A DNA stretch of 64,000 nucleotides from Cololabis saira (GCF_033807715.1 NC_084597.1:4302058-4366057), one strand, 5' to 3'; positions 42,176 through 57,002 are shown, counted from the first letter of the stretch. Notes: generated by a model from the sequence alone, not told the origin. Made by a program: numbers and translations.

Positions 42176-44205
42176 GATTAAGCTTCCAGAATTGACCCCT
42201 TGTCAAGCCCCGCCCCCGTTGATAGCATGGACAAAACTGTCGTCTCTCCCGTCCACTTCCATTGTAAAAACGGGGTTTTACATCACTTTATTTCTAATTA
42301 ATGGAACAAAGAAAATCAACAACAACTAGATAGAAATAAAAAGGAACACTTCAGGTACCGTGTCGATGAGTTTAGCTGATAGCACGGTGGAAGGTGTGGC
42401 CATCAACGTAGCTTTATCCAAAGCAGACATTTTTTATAATTTACCGTTGGTTTTGGGATGAAATGTATTGTGTCACTTTTACAACTTTTACACACCGCTT
42501 AACCATTTTAAGATAAATAAATAAAGGCTTTCGTGGTTGTAGCTATGGGTTGTAGCTGCTGCTGAGCAGTGTTGGGAATAACGCGTTACAGTAACGCCGT
42601 TAGTTTTGCGGTAACTAATACTCTAACGCATTACTCCGTTATTAGTGCTTTTTTTTCCCCGCACGTGGAAACCAGAGGAAACGTAGTGCGTGTGCTTTCA
42701 AAAACATGACGGTCATGAGCCAAGAGAAGGCGAGTTTTGCAACGTGGAGATATTTTCATTACAGTAATCCCTGTTTTTCGCAGAGGTTACGTTCCAAAAA
42801 GAACCTGTGATAAGTGAAATTCTTTTTACAATTATTATAGAAGGCTTCAAATTGCGGAGATCAGCACCGCCTCGCACGTTTTCCACTGCTCTTCTCAGCC
42901 GCTGCATCCCGACTCTGTAGCGTCTTTTTCTCCTAAAGCCGCGGTGCAGGTGTGTTTTTACCAGAGAAGAAAATAGTTATAGGTCGTTTTGTCGCTCTTT
43001 TTTCTTCTGGGCAAAAAGATTCTTATAAACCGACACCATTGGTTATTTGAGACTGTAATAAACGATTCATCAAAGAGTCCTGTTCTTGAGCTGCTGCTGA
43101 AGCTCATTGGCCGTTCTCAGCTTGTTGCTAAGCAACCAACGTTATTGACACAGGAAGTGAAGAAGCGGGGAGACTGTTTAGCCAAAGATACTCTATACAG
43201 AAGTATAGAGTATCTTTAGAGTATCTCACTTCCTGTCTCCTAAGTGGGCGTGGCCGCCCCTCTCCCCACCTCGTTTTGGAACATACAACACTAGATACAG
43301 TACAACTTTCTTCCAAAAAGACTTAAATAATAAAAATAACAATATTATTAAGCAAAGAAGCAAGTTTTATTTTAGTTTTAAACTTCATTTTATCCGATGG
43401 GAAAACGATGAGAGCCAAATCTCACGAGAGTGTGTTGCTCAGACAGAGACAGGTCTCAAACAAAGTTCATTTTCTCCTAATCTGTCGGTCTGAAAATTGC
43501 CATTTTGGTGTCCGAATGTTCAGAAGGTTTGTGGCTTTTGAAAAATGGGTCCCATATTTACTTAGGTTACTATGGGGCGAAGGAATTGGTAATAATCTGT
43601 GCTCACGTTCACTTTTCCCATAGGACTCAATAGACTCAGGACCTACTTCCTGTCTCCTAAAGGGGCGTGGCAGTGGGGAAACCCACGTGACACAGATACA
43701 GGAAACCGAACTGTAGTGGGCTGTAGAGTTTATTGAACGTCTTTGGTTTAGCCAATCAGAATGCAGAACACAAGGCACAATGCAAATCCACAGTACCAGA
43801 ACAGTACCATGCTGAAATGAAGGCTAGAGGGGCGTTAATGGGAGCATTTAAAAAAATGTTTTTATTTAAAGTAACTAAATAGTTACTTTTCATAGTAACG
43901 CATTACTTTTTGGTTTAAGTAACTGAGTTACTGAGTTACTTTTTTAATTAAGTAACTAGTAACGGTAACTAGTTACTATTTTTCAGGTACTAGCACAACA
44001 CTGCTGCTGAGCCCACTTTGTTTTGGAAGTACGGATCAGATTTGTCAGTTTGGGGATAAAAATACACTGCACCCTCACAACACTACAAGGGTTCTTTTAC
44101 TAATACAAAGTTTATAAAATAATCCAGTGATTTAAATGTTGATACAAGGCAAGTAAAAACATTTTCCACTGATTTGAATGAGAGAGACGGCTGTTTGTTC
44201 CAACT
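42176..44205 (+). repeat. Interspersed repeat, copy 2, interrupted by hAT
   Basis: Homologous to 1440-2046 on both sides of the 42567-44003 insertion. Confidence 0.65.
42567..44003. mobile_element. hAT element, 1437 bp, with empty-site support
   Basis: Starts CAGTGTTGGGAATAACGCG, ends GTACTAGCACAACACTG, with CTGCTGAG duplicated (42559-42566, 44004-44011). Copy 1 of the host repeat has a single CTGCTGAG at this point, proving the boundaries. GTTACT/AGTAAC motifs fill both subterminal regions. No transposase ORF. Confidence 0.93.
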
Positions 44206-44337
44206 GGATAAACCGGATATAGCAATATTTTTTTTATTTTGTTGTGTGAAAGGATTTATATACTATAGTATTTATCTGTTCCTTTTTTAGCACTGACTGA
44301 TGGCACTTTTAATCTTGTTGTCATATAACAATGACAT

Positions 44338-45069
44338 ACAAGATTTGATAGTGCCTTATGTTCCTGGCAGAGCTCTCCGCTCCCAGAGTGCAGGTTTACT
44401 TGTAGTTCTTAGAGTATCTTAATGTAGATTTGGAGGGCGGGCGTTCTGCTATCAGGCACCATTACTATGGAACCAACTTCCAATCTGGGTTAAGGAGGCT
44501 GACACCACCTCCACCTTTAAAACTAAACTTAAAACCTTTCTGTTTAGTAAAGCCTATAGTTAGTGTTTAGTAAACCTCTAGCTGGTGTTGGTAAATCTCT
44601 AGGTAGTGTAAACTCTAGTGTGTCAGAGTCAGTAGTCATAGTTGCAGCTATAGAACAAGACTATAATAGTTAGTCTCAAATATAGCTTGGTGGTAGATAT
44701 GCTGCTATAGGCTTATGCTGCAGGGGGACACCGACAGGATCCGCTGGGCGGTGCCTCTCACCCTTCTTCTCCTCTCCTTTTCCCTGCCTCTCTTCCCCAT
44801 TACCATTTTCATTTATTATAAATATGTCATAGCTATCGTTTTTGTCCATCGTTCCTGTAGTTTCTTTTGCCGGCCCCCCTTTTTTCTCTTTTGTGCATGT
44901 TTGCAGGCCGGAGCCTCGGGAGCTGCGTTCTGGCCTGCGTTCCCGGTCCCCCCCCCCATCCCCGGTCATCCCATTGCTGCTTCCACCTGCCTACGTGGAT
45001 GTCTGCTGTGTGCTGCTGAGACAACATCTGTTGTATTAGACGCTATATAAATAAAATTGAATTGAATTA
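44338..45069 (+). mobile_element. 5'-truncated L2 LINE, copy 2
   Basis: Starts inside the C-terminal coding part (GATAGTGCCTTATGTTCCTG), keeps GGAGGGCGGGCGTTCTGCTA and the 3' end GACGCTATATAAATAAAATT plus GAATTGAATT. An in-frame stop follows RVS (TCTTAATG), so it is non-coding. Confidence 0.85.
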
Positions 45070-45583
45070 ATAAAGATCTAACCTAATCTAATCTGATTAT
45101 CCACATTAAAAAAAATAACTCCTACACAATGTGTTTAGAATGATGAAACAATTAGAAATTCTTCTGTTTTTACATGTATTCAACTTTCTCTTTTGAGTGC
45201 AATGACTTCAAGGATCAGACCCCCACAACCTCCAGGGACATTTTGTGACCATTCCTCATATATTTATTATTAATATATTTATTCCACCGTACCAGTTTTA
45301 GCTCATTAGTCAGATGTCTGGTGAGAACTGCTTTTTTGAGGTCATTCCTCTCTACGGAGTTGAGGTTTGGGCTTTCCTTTTCCTGCCATTCTGTTGAGCA
45401 TTTACTTTACTGTTAAGGTGACTGTTCTGCTTCATCACTCATCTTCTACTCACTTTCTGTTAGCAGACGACCACACTAACGTTATTGTGCTCAACATTTT
45501 GGTACATTTGGGAATTGATTTTTTGGTCAATCATGCTCAAAACGAGCTCAGATCAAGACGATCCCGCTACCATACCTCTCCAT

Positions 45584-46250
<667 letters not shown>

Positions 46251-46559
46251 CTCTCCGTGATGGTAAATTGGATGGATTCCTAATGCTGAGTATTCTTTCC
46301 TGAGCAGTAACGTCAGAGATGTTTGCCATTTGAAGGAACGCCTTCAAAGCCTTTAGGAGTCACTCTTGGATTCTTTTTTACCTCATTTTGGCTGGAAAAC
46401 CACTTTTAGGAGAAGTGGCCGTAGTACAAACACTTTGAGATTACTTGGTATCCCTTCCCAATCGTAGGATCACATGTTTTCAGAAACGATGCATTATTGG
46501 TATTACTATTTTTATATAACATATATAACAATGACAGTTTCTCTTTGTTTTCTTTTATA

Positions 46560-46805
46560 TATTTCTTTTCTTATTTGTGTATTATCATCCACGGGATGCC
46601 GTATTGTGTGAATGATACACACTGCACAGATAGGCTATAATAAGCCCTCGGCTTCAGCCTACTCCTTTTTCGGACATTTCTATTTACCTTTATTTTATTT
46701 GTGAAATGAACATGTAAATGTCTCAATGTAATCTGTTTGAAATAAACCATTCATTCATTCATAAAGCACTTGTGTTGAATTGTGCTGTACTAATAAACTT
46801 TCCTT
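46560..46805 (+). mobile_element. LINE 3' end fragments
   Basis: TAATAAGCCCTCGGCTTCAG through GAAATAAACC ends in (ATTC)n at 46748-46760, a typical teleost LINE 3' terminus. Directly after it, TGTGTTGAATTGTGCTGTAC is a fragment of a second retroposon tail. Confidence 0.5.
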
Positions 46806-48055
46806 TCAGAAAGGTGAGCTCCTAATGAGGTGTTCACACAGTCAACCCTGTTGCCAAAAGGTATTGATTTTCATCCAGTCCCACGACGTCACTTAAACTG
46901 ACAAAAAGAAGGTAATCTTGTGTGACGAGGTAGCGCCATAGAATAATCTCATAGGAATCCACAATTAACTGATGCTGCAGGCTCGTATCACCAACACATT
47001 CTTCACTCTTCATTTCAAAACGGAAATATTAAACTACACGACCAAACTGAACTAAAACTGTATCAGGAAAGGTCAGGAAACCAAAAATAATCGGTTAATC
47101 TACTGAACCGGGTTTTACCAAACGAGGCTACGTACCGTATTAAGCTTCTTTTGAGGTTATTGGATAAATGGATCTCTCTCATTGTTTGTTGACATTTAAG
47201 GAGAGGACGAGGAGGAAGGAGGAGGTGAAGCAGCAGCCTGCACTTCCTTCACATTGCCCTTTTTACTCATCCATTCTCCGTGACACGTTGGTGATAAATC
47301 AAAGGATGGGGAGGCAGAACGGAGAGGGAAGAAGAGTTGTGCTCCTTTTCCCTATTTCCCAATAATCTGGTTTGACATAACAATCTGATATTTAACAGTA
47401 TAGAGTTAGCAAGACAAGACAGTTGCTCATTATGGTTTAAATGGCTCTTACTAACACGGCATGCAGGGCTGCTACTAATACTACTACTAATCTCTGCAGG
47501 GCCATTTTCACAATTGTCAAAACAATAGATAAATAAATAAAAATGATTTTACAATCAAAGTAGTTGCTGTGAGGAGGTTTCATTTTCTTGCAATTGTTAC
47601 AACAATTGCAAGAAAAATGCCAAGGAAGAAATCACGCTTTAAACAGCAACGATGCTGGTTTCAAAATCAATTTCTAATCAACACACAATGCATTACATTT
47701 AGTTTGAGCCATTATCTTTGAGTGTCCAAATGATTCTTTTTTTATTATTTAAATCTGTGTAATTTGTACAAAACTGCTCTGGAAAACTGCACGATCAAAA
47801 AAATGTATCCCCCATAGCAAAAAAAATAAATAACAAAAATGTTATTTATCTAAAATGTTATTTTTATTGCTCTGTTGGAGTGGGTGGCTGTACCTAGGAC
47901 CTTTGGGCTTAAACAATAACTTACAAATACAGCAGATGTTAATGTCCTAATTAAAAATAGAAGCCCTCTGTCAGAATATCTAACTATATAAGAAGTTTCT
48001 TGAATTGAATCATAAAACAAACGACGGTCAGTTTTGTGAACGTTCGCTATCCTAG
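46806..48055. other. No element recognised; short perfect palindrome inside
   Basis: Mostly AT-rich unassigned sequence. At 47582-47618, ATTTTCTTGCAATTGTT and AACAATTGCAAGAAAAAT form a near-perfect palindrome with a 2-base centre. Confidence 0.4.
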
Positions 48056-48066
48056 ATGGTAGTGCT

Positions 48067-48400
48067 GGGCGGTATACTGGTTCATAGCGAATACCGGTGT
48101 TTATTTTTCTTATGATATGAATTTTTCATATTTTTTACCGTAATACCGGTGAGTATGTACAATAGCTACACAACGTTGGGAACGTAGCGCCGCTGGACAC
48201 TGTTTGTGAGGGGACTGTTTAGCAGTAGTGATGCACCGATTGTTCAGTAACTGAAATTGTTCAGCCAAAAATGGCAAAAAAACACTTTCGGTGTTCGGTG
48301 GAATAAGTGGGAAAAAAACGAACAATTAATAACGGCGTTGTAAAATAAGGAAATAGACTGGCCGCCCCCGTAACTGTTGCACCACAAACTTACAAAATTT
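48067..48400 (+). repeat. Two adjacent hAT left-end fragments
   Basis: TAGTGCTGGGCGGTATACTG (from 48060) begins one fragment with ACCGGT motifs; TAGTGATGCACCGATTG (48229) begins another matching 36200-36370. Neither has its right end here. Confidence 0.5.
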
Positions 48401-48408
48401 TGTAAAAG

Positions 48409-48453
48409 ATCAGTCAGACAACACTTAAAGTTTTTAAGTGTTGTCTGACTGAT
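48409..48453. repeat. Perfect 21-bp hairpin with 3-base loop
   Basis: The 21 bases beginning ATCAGTCAGACAACACTTAA (48409-48429) are exactly complementary to 48433-48453; the loop is GTT. No T-run follows. It may be a recent inverted duplication at a break. Confidence 0.8.
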
Positions 48454-48533
48454 TCTCTCACTTCATTAGAATCATAAGTGCCGCCACCTCATTGTAAACG
48501 GCATCATTTTGTGAGGCCATGCAAACCTGTATT

Positions 48534-49505
48534 CAGTGGCGAAACAACTCAGCACCGGGCCCCGATGCAAGATCATTAAACCGGGCCCTGCCCATCACAA
48601 TGCAAAACAGACACGCTGTGATTGACGCAATCTCACAGCAGATGCATCACCATTCAAATGACAACGGGCACTACTGACAGCTTTAACCCTTAACACAACC
48701 ACAGCGCAGATAGATATGTTTAAAAAAATCCACATCAATAACACAAGCACATTGCAATTTGATGACACGGCAGAATACCACATGAAAACAACCATAGCGC
48801 ATAAACACAACAAAAAGCACATATAACCAACAGCATAACGCACACAGTGCGCCGGTATGCGACAGAACACCGGCAGTGCAACAGCTGAGAATAAACCCAC
48901 ACAGCGCACAGATTGAAATTTGGTGGCACGGCGGCACACCACAAATAAAAACATCATAAACACGCATAAACACAAACAAACTAGTGATAGACTATCACTA
49001 TAACAAATATTAATAATAATGGGTCATTACTTACAATTACAGTTTGACTTTCCGGGCCTTCCGCCGGGCAAAGTCATTAATTAATTCCTGACAACAGTTC
49101 AACTCTCAAGCCTGAATTATGGTTCCGCGTTAAATCGACGCCGTACGGTACGGCGTAGTACGGCGCGCGTCGCCGCGTACACTACGCCGTAATCTGCGTT
49201 GGTGTAACGCGGAACCATAAATCAGCCTTAACTCCTTTCCTCTCCTCACTCGCCAACTCTTCCTCTACGCAAATATGGGTTACACATGCGCACTACACCG
49301 GCATCATCCGAGATCATCTATAAATTAAAATGTTTGTTTAAACTAGATATATCTTTATAACCAGCCCATAACATTGATGTAAACACAAAAAAAAAAAAAA
49401 AAAGTCCAGGGCCCGCACGTCCCCAGGTCCTGCGCGTGCGGGCCCTGGACACGTGCGGCCCCCTATGCAGTCGCATTGTCTGCATATATGGTAGTTTCGC
49501 CACTG
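48534..49505. mobile_element. hAT-like element with CAGTGGCGAAAC ends
   Basis: Ends CAGTGGCGAAAC and GTTTCGCCACTG; GGGCCC-rich subterminal sequence on both sides. No clean 8-bp duplication. A palindromic MITE is nested at 49108-49229. Non-coding. Confidence 0.65.
49108..49229. mobile_element. Palindromic MITE, full copy
   Basis: AAGCCTGAATTATGGTTCCG pairs with CGCGGAACCATAAATCAGCC; core GTACGGCGTAGTACGGCGCG. Same family as at 13753. Confidence 0.8.
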
Positions 49506-49939
49506 CTCCGGATTGAAGCCAATGTGGAACTGAAAACTGCTTCAGTTCCTGGACTGGCCACTAGAGACAGGCTCCAAAAGTGACCTCAATGTCAAAAATG
49601 TCCAAATTTACAGCAGAAATAAACATACTTGCAGCCTGGTTCAAAAAGCCATCTTGGTCTCTATTGTTTAATTTTTGCACCACGTTTTTATAATTTTTAT
49701 AAAGCAATACATTTATTTTTAATAATAACAAATGTTTTGTTATTTGCACAACTGTCAACCTCAGTGGAAAAGTCTGCCTGTTACTGTCTACATCGTATTA
49801 TTGCACAGTGTATTTTAATGTAATTGTTATGCAGGAAAGGGATATTTGTTTTATTTTATTCAAGAAGCATTTTTATTCTATATATGCAGGCAGTTTATTT
49901 TTATTTCATTTCTTTTATACATATTGATATTGTGCAGAC

Positions 49940-50215
49940 CTCTGTTAATAAAGGAACCTGTGTGACATTTGGCACGAGGCTTTGTATTAAAACTGACTGT
50001 TTTTTTAAGGGTTTGCCTCAGAAAAGATGAAGCTAACAGAGATGCTAACAGAGATGCTAACAGAGATGCTAGCAGAGATGCTAACAGAGATGCTATGCTA
50101 TAATGCTTTGGGGGAAACCCCAATTATGTCACAGAAAAAATATCGATATATATCGAGTATCGCCATTCAGCTAAAAAATATCGAGATATGACTTTTGGTC
50201 CATATCGCCCAGCCC
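49940..50215 (+). repeat. Right-end fragment of a CAGCCCTA element, copy 2
   Basis: As 37370-37646, but the 12-bp unit GCTAACAGAGAT is present about five times (one unit with AGC), not two. Confidence 0.65.
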
Positions 50216-50650
50216 TAAGTACAAGGATAAAATAAAGGTTCAAACGGCTCTTCAGAGACCTACGGGTCCATGACGGATGCTTTCCTCTATTGTATTCACA
50301 GTCTGTGGTCTAATGCTGCAAACCAGATGTTTTGATTCATTTTATTTCGGGGTCAGTTTTCAATCAAGTCAGTGGCGTCTTCTCCATCGCTGTGTTTGAT
50401 CATTTTAATTAGTTCTGAGTTTACTCCAATTATAGCTCCTTTTTCTTCATCCTCGTCTAATTAGACTAACATTCCCTAATATTTATTTTCTCAGCCTAAC
50501 AGTTTTAAGACACATTGTGGAAAATTTGGTAAGTATTTCGGCGACAAGGGGGACAGATTATAATCACTTCCTGAATGGCATCAGCCAATTAATGAACTTT
50601 AGGCTTTTAAATGGGAGGTTGACAAATCAATGTGTGACATTAGTAACAAC

Positions 50651-51121
<471 letters not shown>

Positions 51122-51646
51122 GTAACAACATCCATTTCTCATCTAAAATCAATGCAAGTAGGGGAAATCTGCGTGTACCAACACAGCTGTTGTAGATGGA
51201 CTATTTCTTTACGTTATTTTATGTAGACTAGTAGTCAAGACGAAGACCAGAGTGTATCATGACCAAGACCGAGACCAAACCTAGTTATTTCCTGATCTTG
51301 AGCGAGTTGTAGAACATCAGCACCATCCTGGTTCAGCTGCTTAGTTTACATATATTATTATAAATATCTGTAATCTGGCTACTATTATAGTAATCAGATT
51401 ACACTGTATATCAGCATCACTGAAATGGACCTGATGCTTAATCAATCACAACGAAGGCCGTTATAAACACAAAACTGTAATTAAATACAGACACATGCAG
51501 ATGCACCAAAACATTAAATCAGATGCAAAATACAAATAGTTTACAAAACTGTATATTAACAAGAGGAAGAACTGCTGATCACCAGACAAGACCAAGACCA
51601 CAAAAAAGTGATCTTGAGACCAACAACTCTAATTTTATGTATAAAT

Positions 51647-52479
51647 CAGGGGTGTCAAATGTGCGGCCCGTGGGCCGCATGCTGCCCGCGAGAAGTTTCC
51701 AACGCAAAAAACGAAATGTTAATTTACTAAAAAGGAAGCCATAAATAATTGCCATGAATCGCAGCATATCCGATAATAATATATTTTCTACAAATCCATC
51801 GTTATTCCACTAATAGAGCAGTTTGAAATTTTTTTAGTTTTCTAGAATGCATTTGCCGATTTTATTTCTTTGTAGACGGCCGTTTATTTTTATTAACTGA
51901 CTACTATTATATATTTTTGCAGGAAAAATATCACTGCTAAAAAAGATGATAGAAGATATTTATTGGGAGAATTTCAGTTTTGAATACGAGGATAGTGACA
52001 AAGTAAAACAGTTAAAAAAGAAGTGCTGACTTTTTCGGCACACTGGCGTAAATATCCGCGCCAATTTTTAAAATTAAATACACTTAATTGTACTGGAAAA
52101 ATCTCTAAATCACAAAGAAACACTCTCGGATGTAATAAGAAAGATTTTGCTTTCAATTAAATTTCCTATAAAAAAAACATACTTGTTTCTGTTTATCTTT
52201 GTAAAATGATATTAAAAGTATCTTACATAATTTGAAAAAAAACGAGAAATTTCAAGAAAAGATCCTGAAGAAATATATTTTACATAATTAGAGTGTAAAA
52301 AAAGTGCATATTTCCTTTAAAATTAACTAAACTGATATTGGATTAGATAACAATAGTAAAAAGAAAAGAATTAGAGAAAAAATTTTCCGCACCGTTCTTG
52401 TTATTTTGAGCGTGCGGCCCGCAAGAAAAAAAATTTGGTCAAATCCGGCCCGCCAAGAAAAATGAGTTTGACACCCCTG
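51647..52479. mobile_element. hAT element, 833 bp
   Basis: Ends CAGGGGTGTCAAA and TTTGACACCCCTG, perfect duplication GTATAAAT (51639-51646, 52480-52487). GGCCCG motifs lie near both ends (GTGCGGCCCGTGGGCCGC). AT-rich interior with no transposase. Confidence 0.92.
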
Positions 52480-52487
52480 GTATAAAT

Positions 52488-53265
52488 GTACGGGGAAAAC
52501 ATGCCATTGCATTTCATCCTTTGATGTCAGAAAAGGCAAGAAAAAATATGACATTTTAATTCACTCGTGACCTTTTACAACAACTTATTCTCAGGTTCAG
52601 CTCATCATACGGGCCCCGTTTTGCTGTGTTGTCAGCCTTTTGTGATGAGAAGTGACGTAACCGGCTTCCTCGGAGCTTTAACAGAGCAGGCGTGTTGCCA
52701 CCATGGTCAACAAAATGCCATAAAAGTCTCATAAAAAGTTAAAAGGGCACTGATACACATAAAAACCTGAATAAATAAACCCCTAAAAATGCATATATAT
52801 CTGAGCCCATATGTATGCGATTGGTGCATTTGGAGCATCCTTTAGCACCGACTTCACAGATTTAATGGCAGAGCGGTAATAAGGGAGGATATTGATGCAA
52901 CAATGCAATTGGATAATAAAAAATAAATCCCAGTGTACTTTTGAGTTTACTCATTTCGTTCTATTGAATCCACAACAAAAAAAAATGCATTTCCAGTATT
53001 TTATTTCATTTCCTCAGACTACAGAGAGCCACTAATGCATCCATCAAGAGAAAAGCCGTCACGATGACTGATGTGTGTTGTGGCGGCGGATGCGAGGAAA
53101 GCCCAGGTGAGATTAAAAGTGCCTGTTAGAAACTGTAGCATCAGGACCTCAACACAAATATGAGAATGAAACGTTAACAAGGTACAAAGAGACGATCACA
53201 TTGCAGATTTAACTGTTTTAGCCACTTGACCAGCTAAAAAATGGCACTTGTTTTTGAGTTTTACA
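52488..53265. other. No feature recognised
   Basis: Unassigned AT-rich sequence with no terminal repeats or ORFs of note. Confidence 0.35.
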
Positions 53266-53273
53266 CTAAATTC

Positions 53274-54459
53274 TAAGGCTGGGGATCGATTAAAATGTCA
53301 AGAATCGAATCGATTCGATTGTTAAGATTCAAATCAAGATTTGATCTGATTCGATTCCGATTGATTTGGATTAATGTTATTAAAACAGTTTTTTCAGCTG
53401 TTGCAAGAGTTATATGACTGTAGTTCTGCAACATATGAATATTAGTATTATATTGAGATTCAACAGCAAGTATTGCAGCTAATGATGCTGTAAGGACCAA
53501 TCAGCTCCCAGAATGCTTTGCAGAAACATCGTGGGGCAGAATTACAAACAGATCCAGGCAGCAAACAGAGGCGGATGAAATTGCTTTCATTTTTTCCCAC
53601 ATTCAGTTTTTAGTTTTTCCATTTTCAGTCTATTCGGGTTTTTAATTTTGGAGAATTTGGTTTTTAGCATTTTATGCAAATGTAACCCCAAGACGGAGCG
53701 TCGCTCCATTGGCTACCTGTAAAATTCAGAATTCAATTTAAAATGTTATTACTTGCATATAAAGCCCAAAACGGCTTAGCTCTGCAGTATTTACAAGACC
53801 TGATAGTGCCTTATGTTCCTGGCAGAGCTCTCCGCTCCCAGGGTGCAGGTTTACTCGTAGTTCCTAGAGTATCTAAATGTAGATTTGGAGGGCGGGCGTT
53901 CTGCTATCAGGCACCATTACTATGGAATCAACTTCCAATCTGGGTTAAGGAGGCTGACACCACCTCCACCTTTAAAACTAAACTTAAAACATTTCTGTTT
54001 AGTAAAGCCTATAGTTAGTGTTTAGTAAACCTCTAGCTGGTGTTGGTAAATCTCTAGGTAGTGTAAACTCTAGTGTGTTAGAGTCAGTAGTCATAGCTGC
54101 AGCTATAGAACAAGACTATAATAGTTAGTCTCAAATATAGCTTGGTGGTAGATATGCTGCTATAGGCTTATGCTGCAGGGGGACACCGACATGATCCGCT
54201 GGGCGGTGCCTCTCACCCTTCTTCTCCTCTTCTCTTCCCTGCCTCTCTTCTCCATTACCATTTTTATTTATTATAAATATCTCATAGCTATCATTTTTGT
54301 CCATTGTTCCTGTAGTTTCTTGTGCCGGCCCCCTTTTTTTCTCTTTTGTGCATGTTTGCAGGCCGGAGCCTCGGGAGCTGCGTTCTGGCATCAATTTTTA
54401 GGAATTAATATGAGAATTGATTTAGAATCGGACAATCGATTTTTTTCAACACAGGGCTA
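53274..54459. mobile_element. hAT element interrupted by an L2 fragment
   Basis: Left end TAAGGCTGGGGATCGATT, right end CACAGGGCTA, perfect duplication CTAAATTC (53266-53273, 54460-54467). ATCGATT motifs occur at both ends. The L2 fragment 53697-54389 lies inside. Confidence 0.8.
53697..54389 (+). mobile_element. L2 LINE fragment, copy 3
   Basis: Begins at the LHWLPV-coding part (GCGTCGCTCCATTGGCTACC), stays open to 54018 (91 codons shown from 53743), and stops in the 3' UTR without the TTGAA tail. Confidence 0.85.
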
Positions 54460-54542
54460 CTAAATTCATAATTAAAAACATCACATTGGTTCACAAATCC
54501 ACGAGGACTAAATCAGATTCTTTAATAAACTTATGTGAAAAC

Positions 54543-55056
<514 letters not shown>

Positions 55057-55064
55057 GTGAAAAA

Positions 55065-55500
55065 ACGTTCTAAGCCACACTGAGTGATTCCTGAGCACAG
55101 ACTCTTTATCTTTTCAGACGATTTTAAGCTTTATGTCCTCACAAACCTCTTCAGAAACACACCGGGCCACCTGCCGTGCCATCAATATGTAACACGCATA
55201 TGGAGCCGTCGTCTCCGCGGCGTCTCCGCCGCACCGAAAAGGGTGAAGCAGCAAATGTGCTAGCCGGCTGACTGGGAGGGACAGAGAGGCCTTTCTCACC
55301 AGTCAACGGCTGTCCTTAATGAGAAGAGAAAGTGATTTACTGGCTTAATGCTCCAGCCCTCGGCCTGCCTGCCCGGCCGCCTCTGCCTCGCACAGACACT
55401 TCGCTCCACACTCTTCATACAGGGAATGAAACTGAGAGCACTGAGCTAAGGAGGGAAAAAAAAAGAAAAAGAAAGAAAGACAGGAAGCCATTCCGAAAAC
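55065..55500. other. No element recognised; GC-rich patch
   Basis: 55130-55400 is GC-richer than its surroundings, with CCGCCGC and CTCCGCGG motifs, and not visibly repetitive. The 61-codon minus ORF has no recognised domain. Confidence 0.3.
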
Positions 55501-55502
55501 CG

Positions 55503-56311
55503 CAGTAATGAGACATTCTCATGGATTCTCATAGCTCTGACCTTCTGTGAGTCCTGCATCTTTGATTTTCCCCGTGTTTTTACCAGCTTTCCATCTATGT
55601 AGAGCTGAAAAGACTGTGAATTAAATTATAAAGAGCATCGTGTGACTATTGTGATTCTACAACATTTTACAGGTAGTTTCTCTGCAGCGGAGGAAATTAG
55701 GACTTTTTCCACATAAAATGAGGAATATGGTTAAAGCAACATCAGCAAAGCTCCTTTTTTATAATTTTTCTCAAAATTTCGACATTTTTCTTGACATTTC
55801 AACTTTTTTTCTCGACATTTATTTTTCTCTTTTTCCTTTTTTCTCTTTTTTCTTGTTTTTTTTTCTTTTTTTCTCGTTCTTTTTTTCTTCTTTTTCTCTT
55901 TTCTTCCTTTTTTTTTTCTTCCTTTTTCCTTTCCTTTTTAATCTCGACATTTTAACTTTTTTCTCGACATTTCGACTTTTTCTCGAAATTTTGACTTTTT
56001 TCTCGACATTTCGACTTTTTTCCTCGAGATTGTACTTCAACATTAATCAGTAATGAGACATTCTCATGGATTCTCATAGCTCTGACCTTCTGTGAGTCCT
56101 GCATCTTTGATTTTCCCCGTGTTTTTACCATCTATGTAGAGCTGTAAAAGACTGTGAATTAAATTATAAAGAGCATCGTGCAGCTATTGTGATTCCACTT
56201 CAACAACATTTTACAGGTAGTTATCTCTGCAGCGGAGGGAAATTAGGACTTTTTCCCACATAAAATGAGGAATATGGTGAAAGCAACATCAGCAAAGCTC
56301 CCTTTTTATAA
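55503..56311 (+). repeat. 262-bp direct duplication flanking a satellite block
   Basis: 55503-55764 and 56048-56311 are nearly identical (CAGTAATGAGACATTCTCAT ... ATCAGCAAAGCTCC), with a few small indels. Between them, 55765-56046 is the TCGACATTT satellite with pyrimidine runs, as inside the hAT MITE at 20904. Confidence 0.9.
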
Positions 56312-57002
56312 TGCACTTAATATAAAGCAGACGGTAAATGTCAAAGCTCCTTTCTGCCGTTATTCCCCCCCCACACAGCCTATGATTATCCAATCAGTGC
56401 CGTTATTCCCAGAGACATTTATAAAGCCACAGAAGTTCAGTTGACCCGTCAAAAGAAACAGCACTGTGCTAGTTTGGTTCCCTCACTTATCAGTGAATAA
56501 ACCTGGAGACCAGTTTTACTTATAAACCTCCAAGAAATGCATCTGTGCTTCAAATTCTGTGAGACACGTGAGACTAAAATACCAATTTCATGCATATTTG
56601 CGAGGGCCAAATTGCTCGGGCTTTGATTGGGGGCACCGTACTTGGGTTATGCATGAAATTTGGAAACAAAATTGAAAAGTCAAGAGGGATAGAAGAAGAT
56701 TGTTGACCTCCTCTTAAAGTTGAGCACTGAAAAGGAAAATAGTGCATCCTGGAGGTTGGAATCAGTTGCATGCCGGTGTTCTGCTAATGTCTGCTCCCCA
56801 CCGAGAAAATGCTACTTTGTGTTTTTGCGCATGCGCACAGTCGAGTTTCAAAGTTTGATTGCCACGCTAAATGGATAATATGGGATGTTCAGGATTTGAT
56901 CCTTCAAAATACACGACACATGACATGAATTGCATTACACTTTGTGAACATTATACGATTAAAAAGGGGAAAAAACCCCAATTCTATCGCTTTATTTGAT
57001 AT
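56312..57002. other. No feature recognised
   Basis: Unassigned sequence between the duplicated block and the polypurine tract. Confidence 0.35.
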
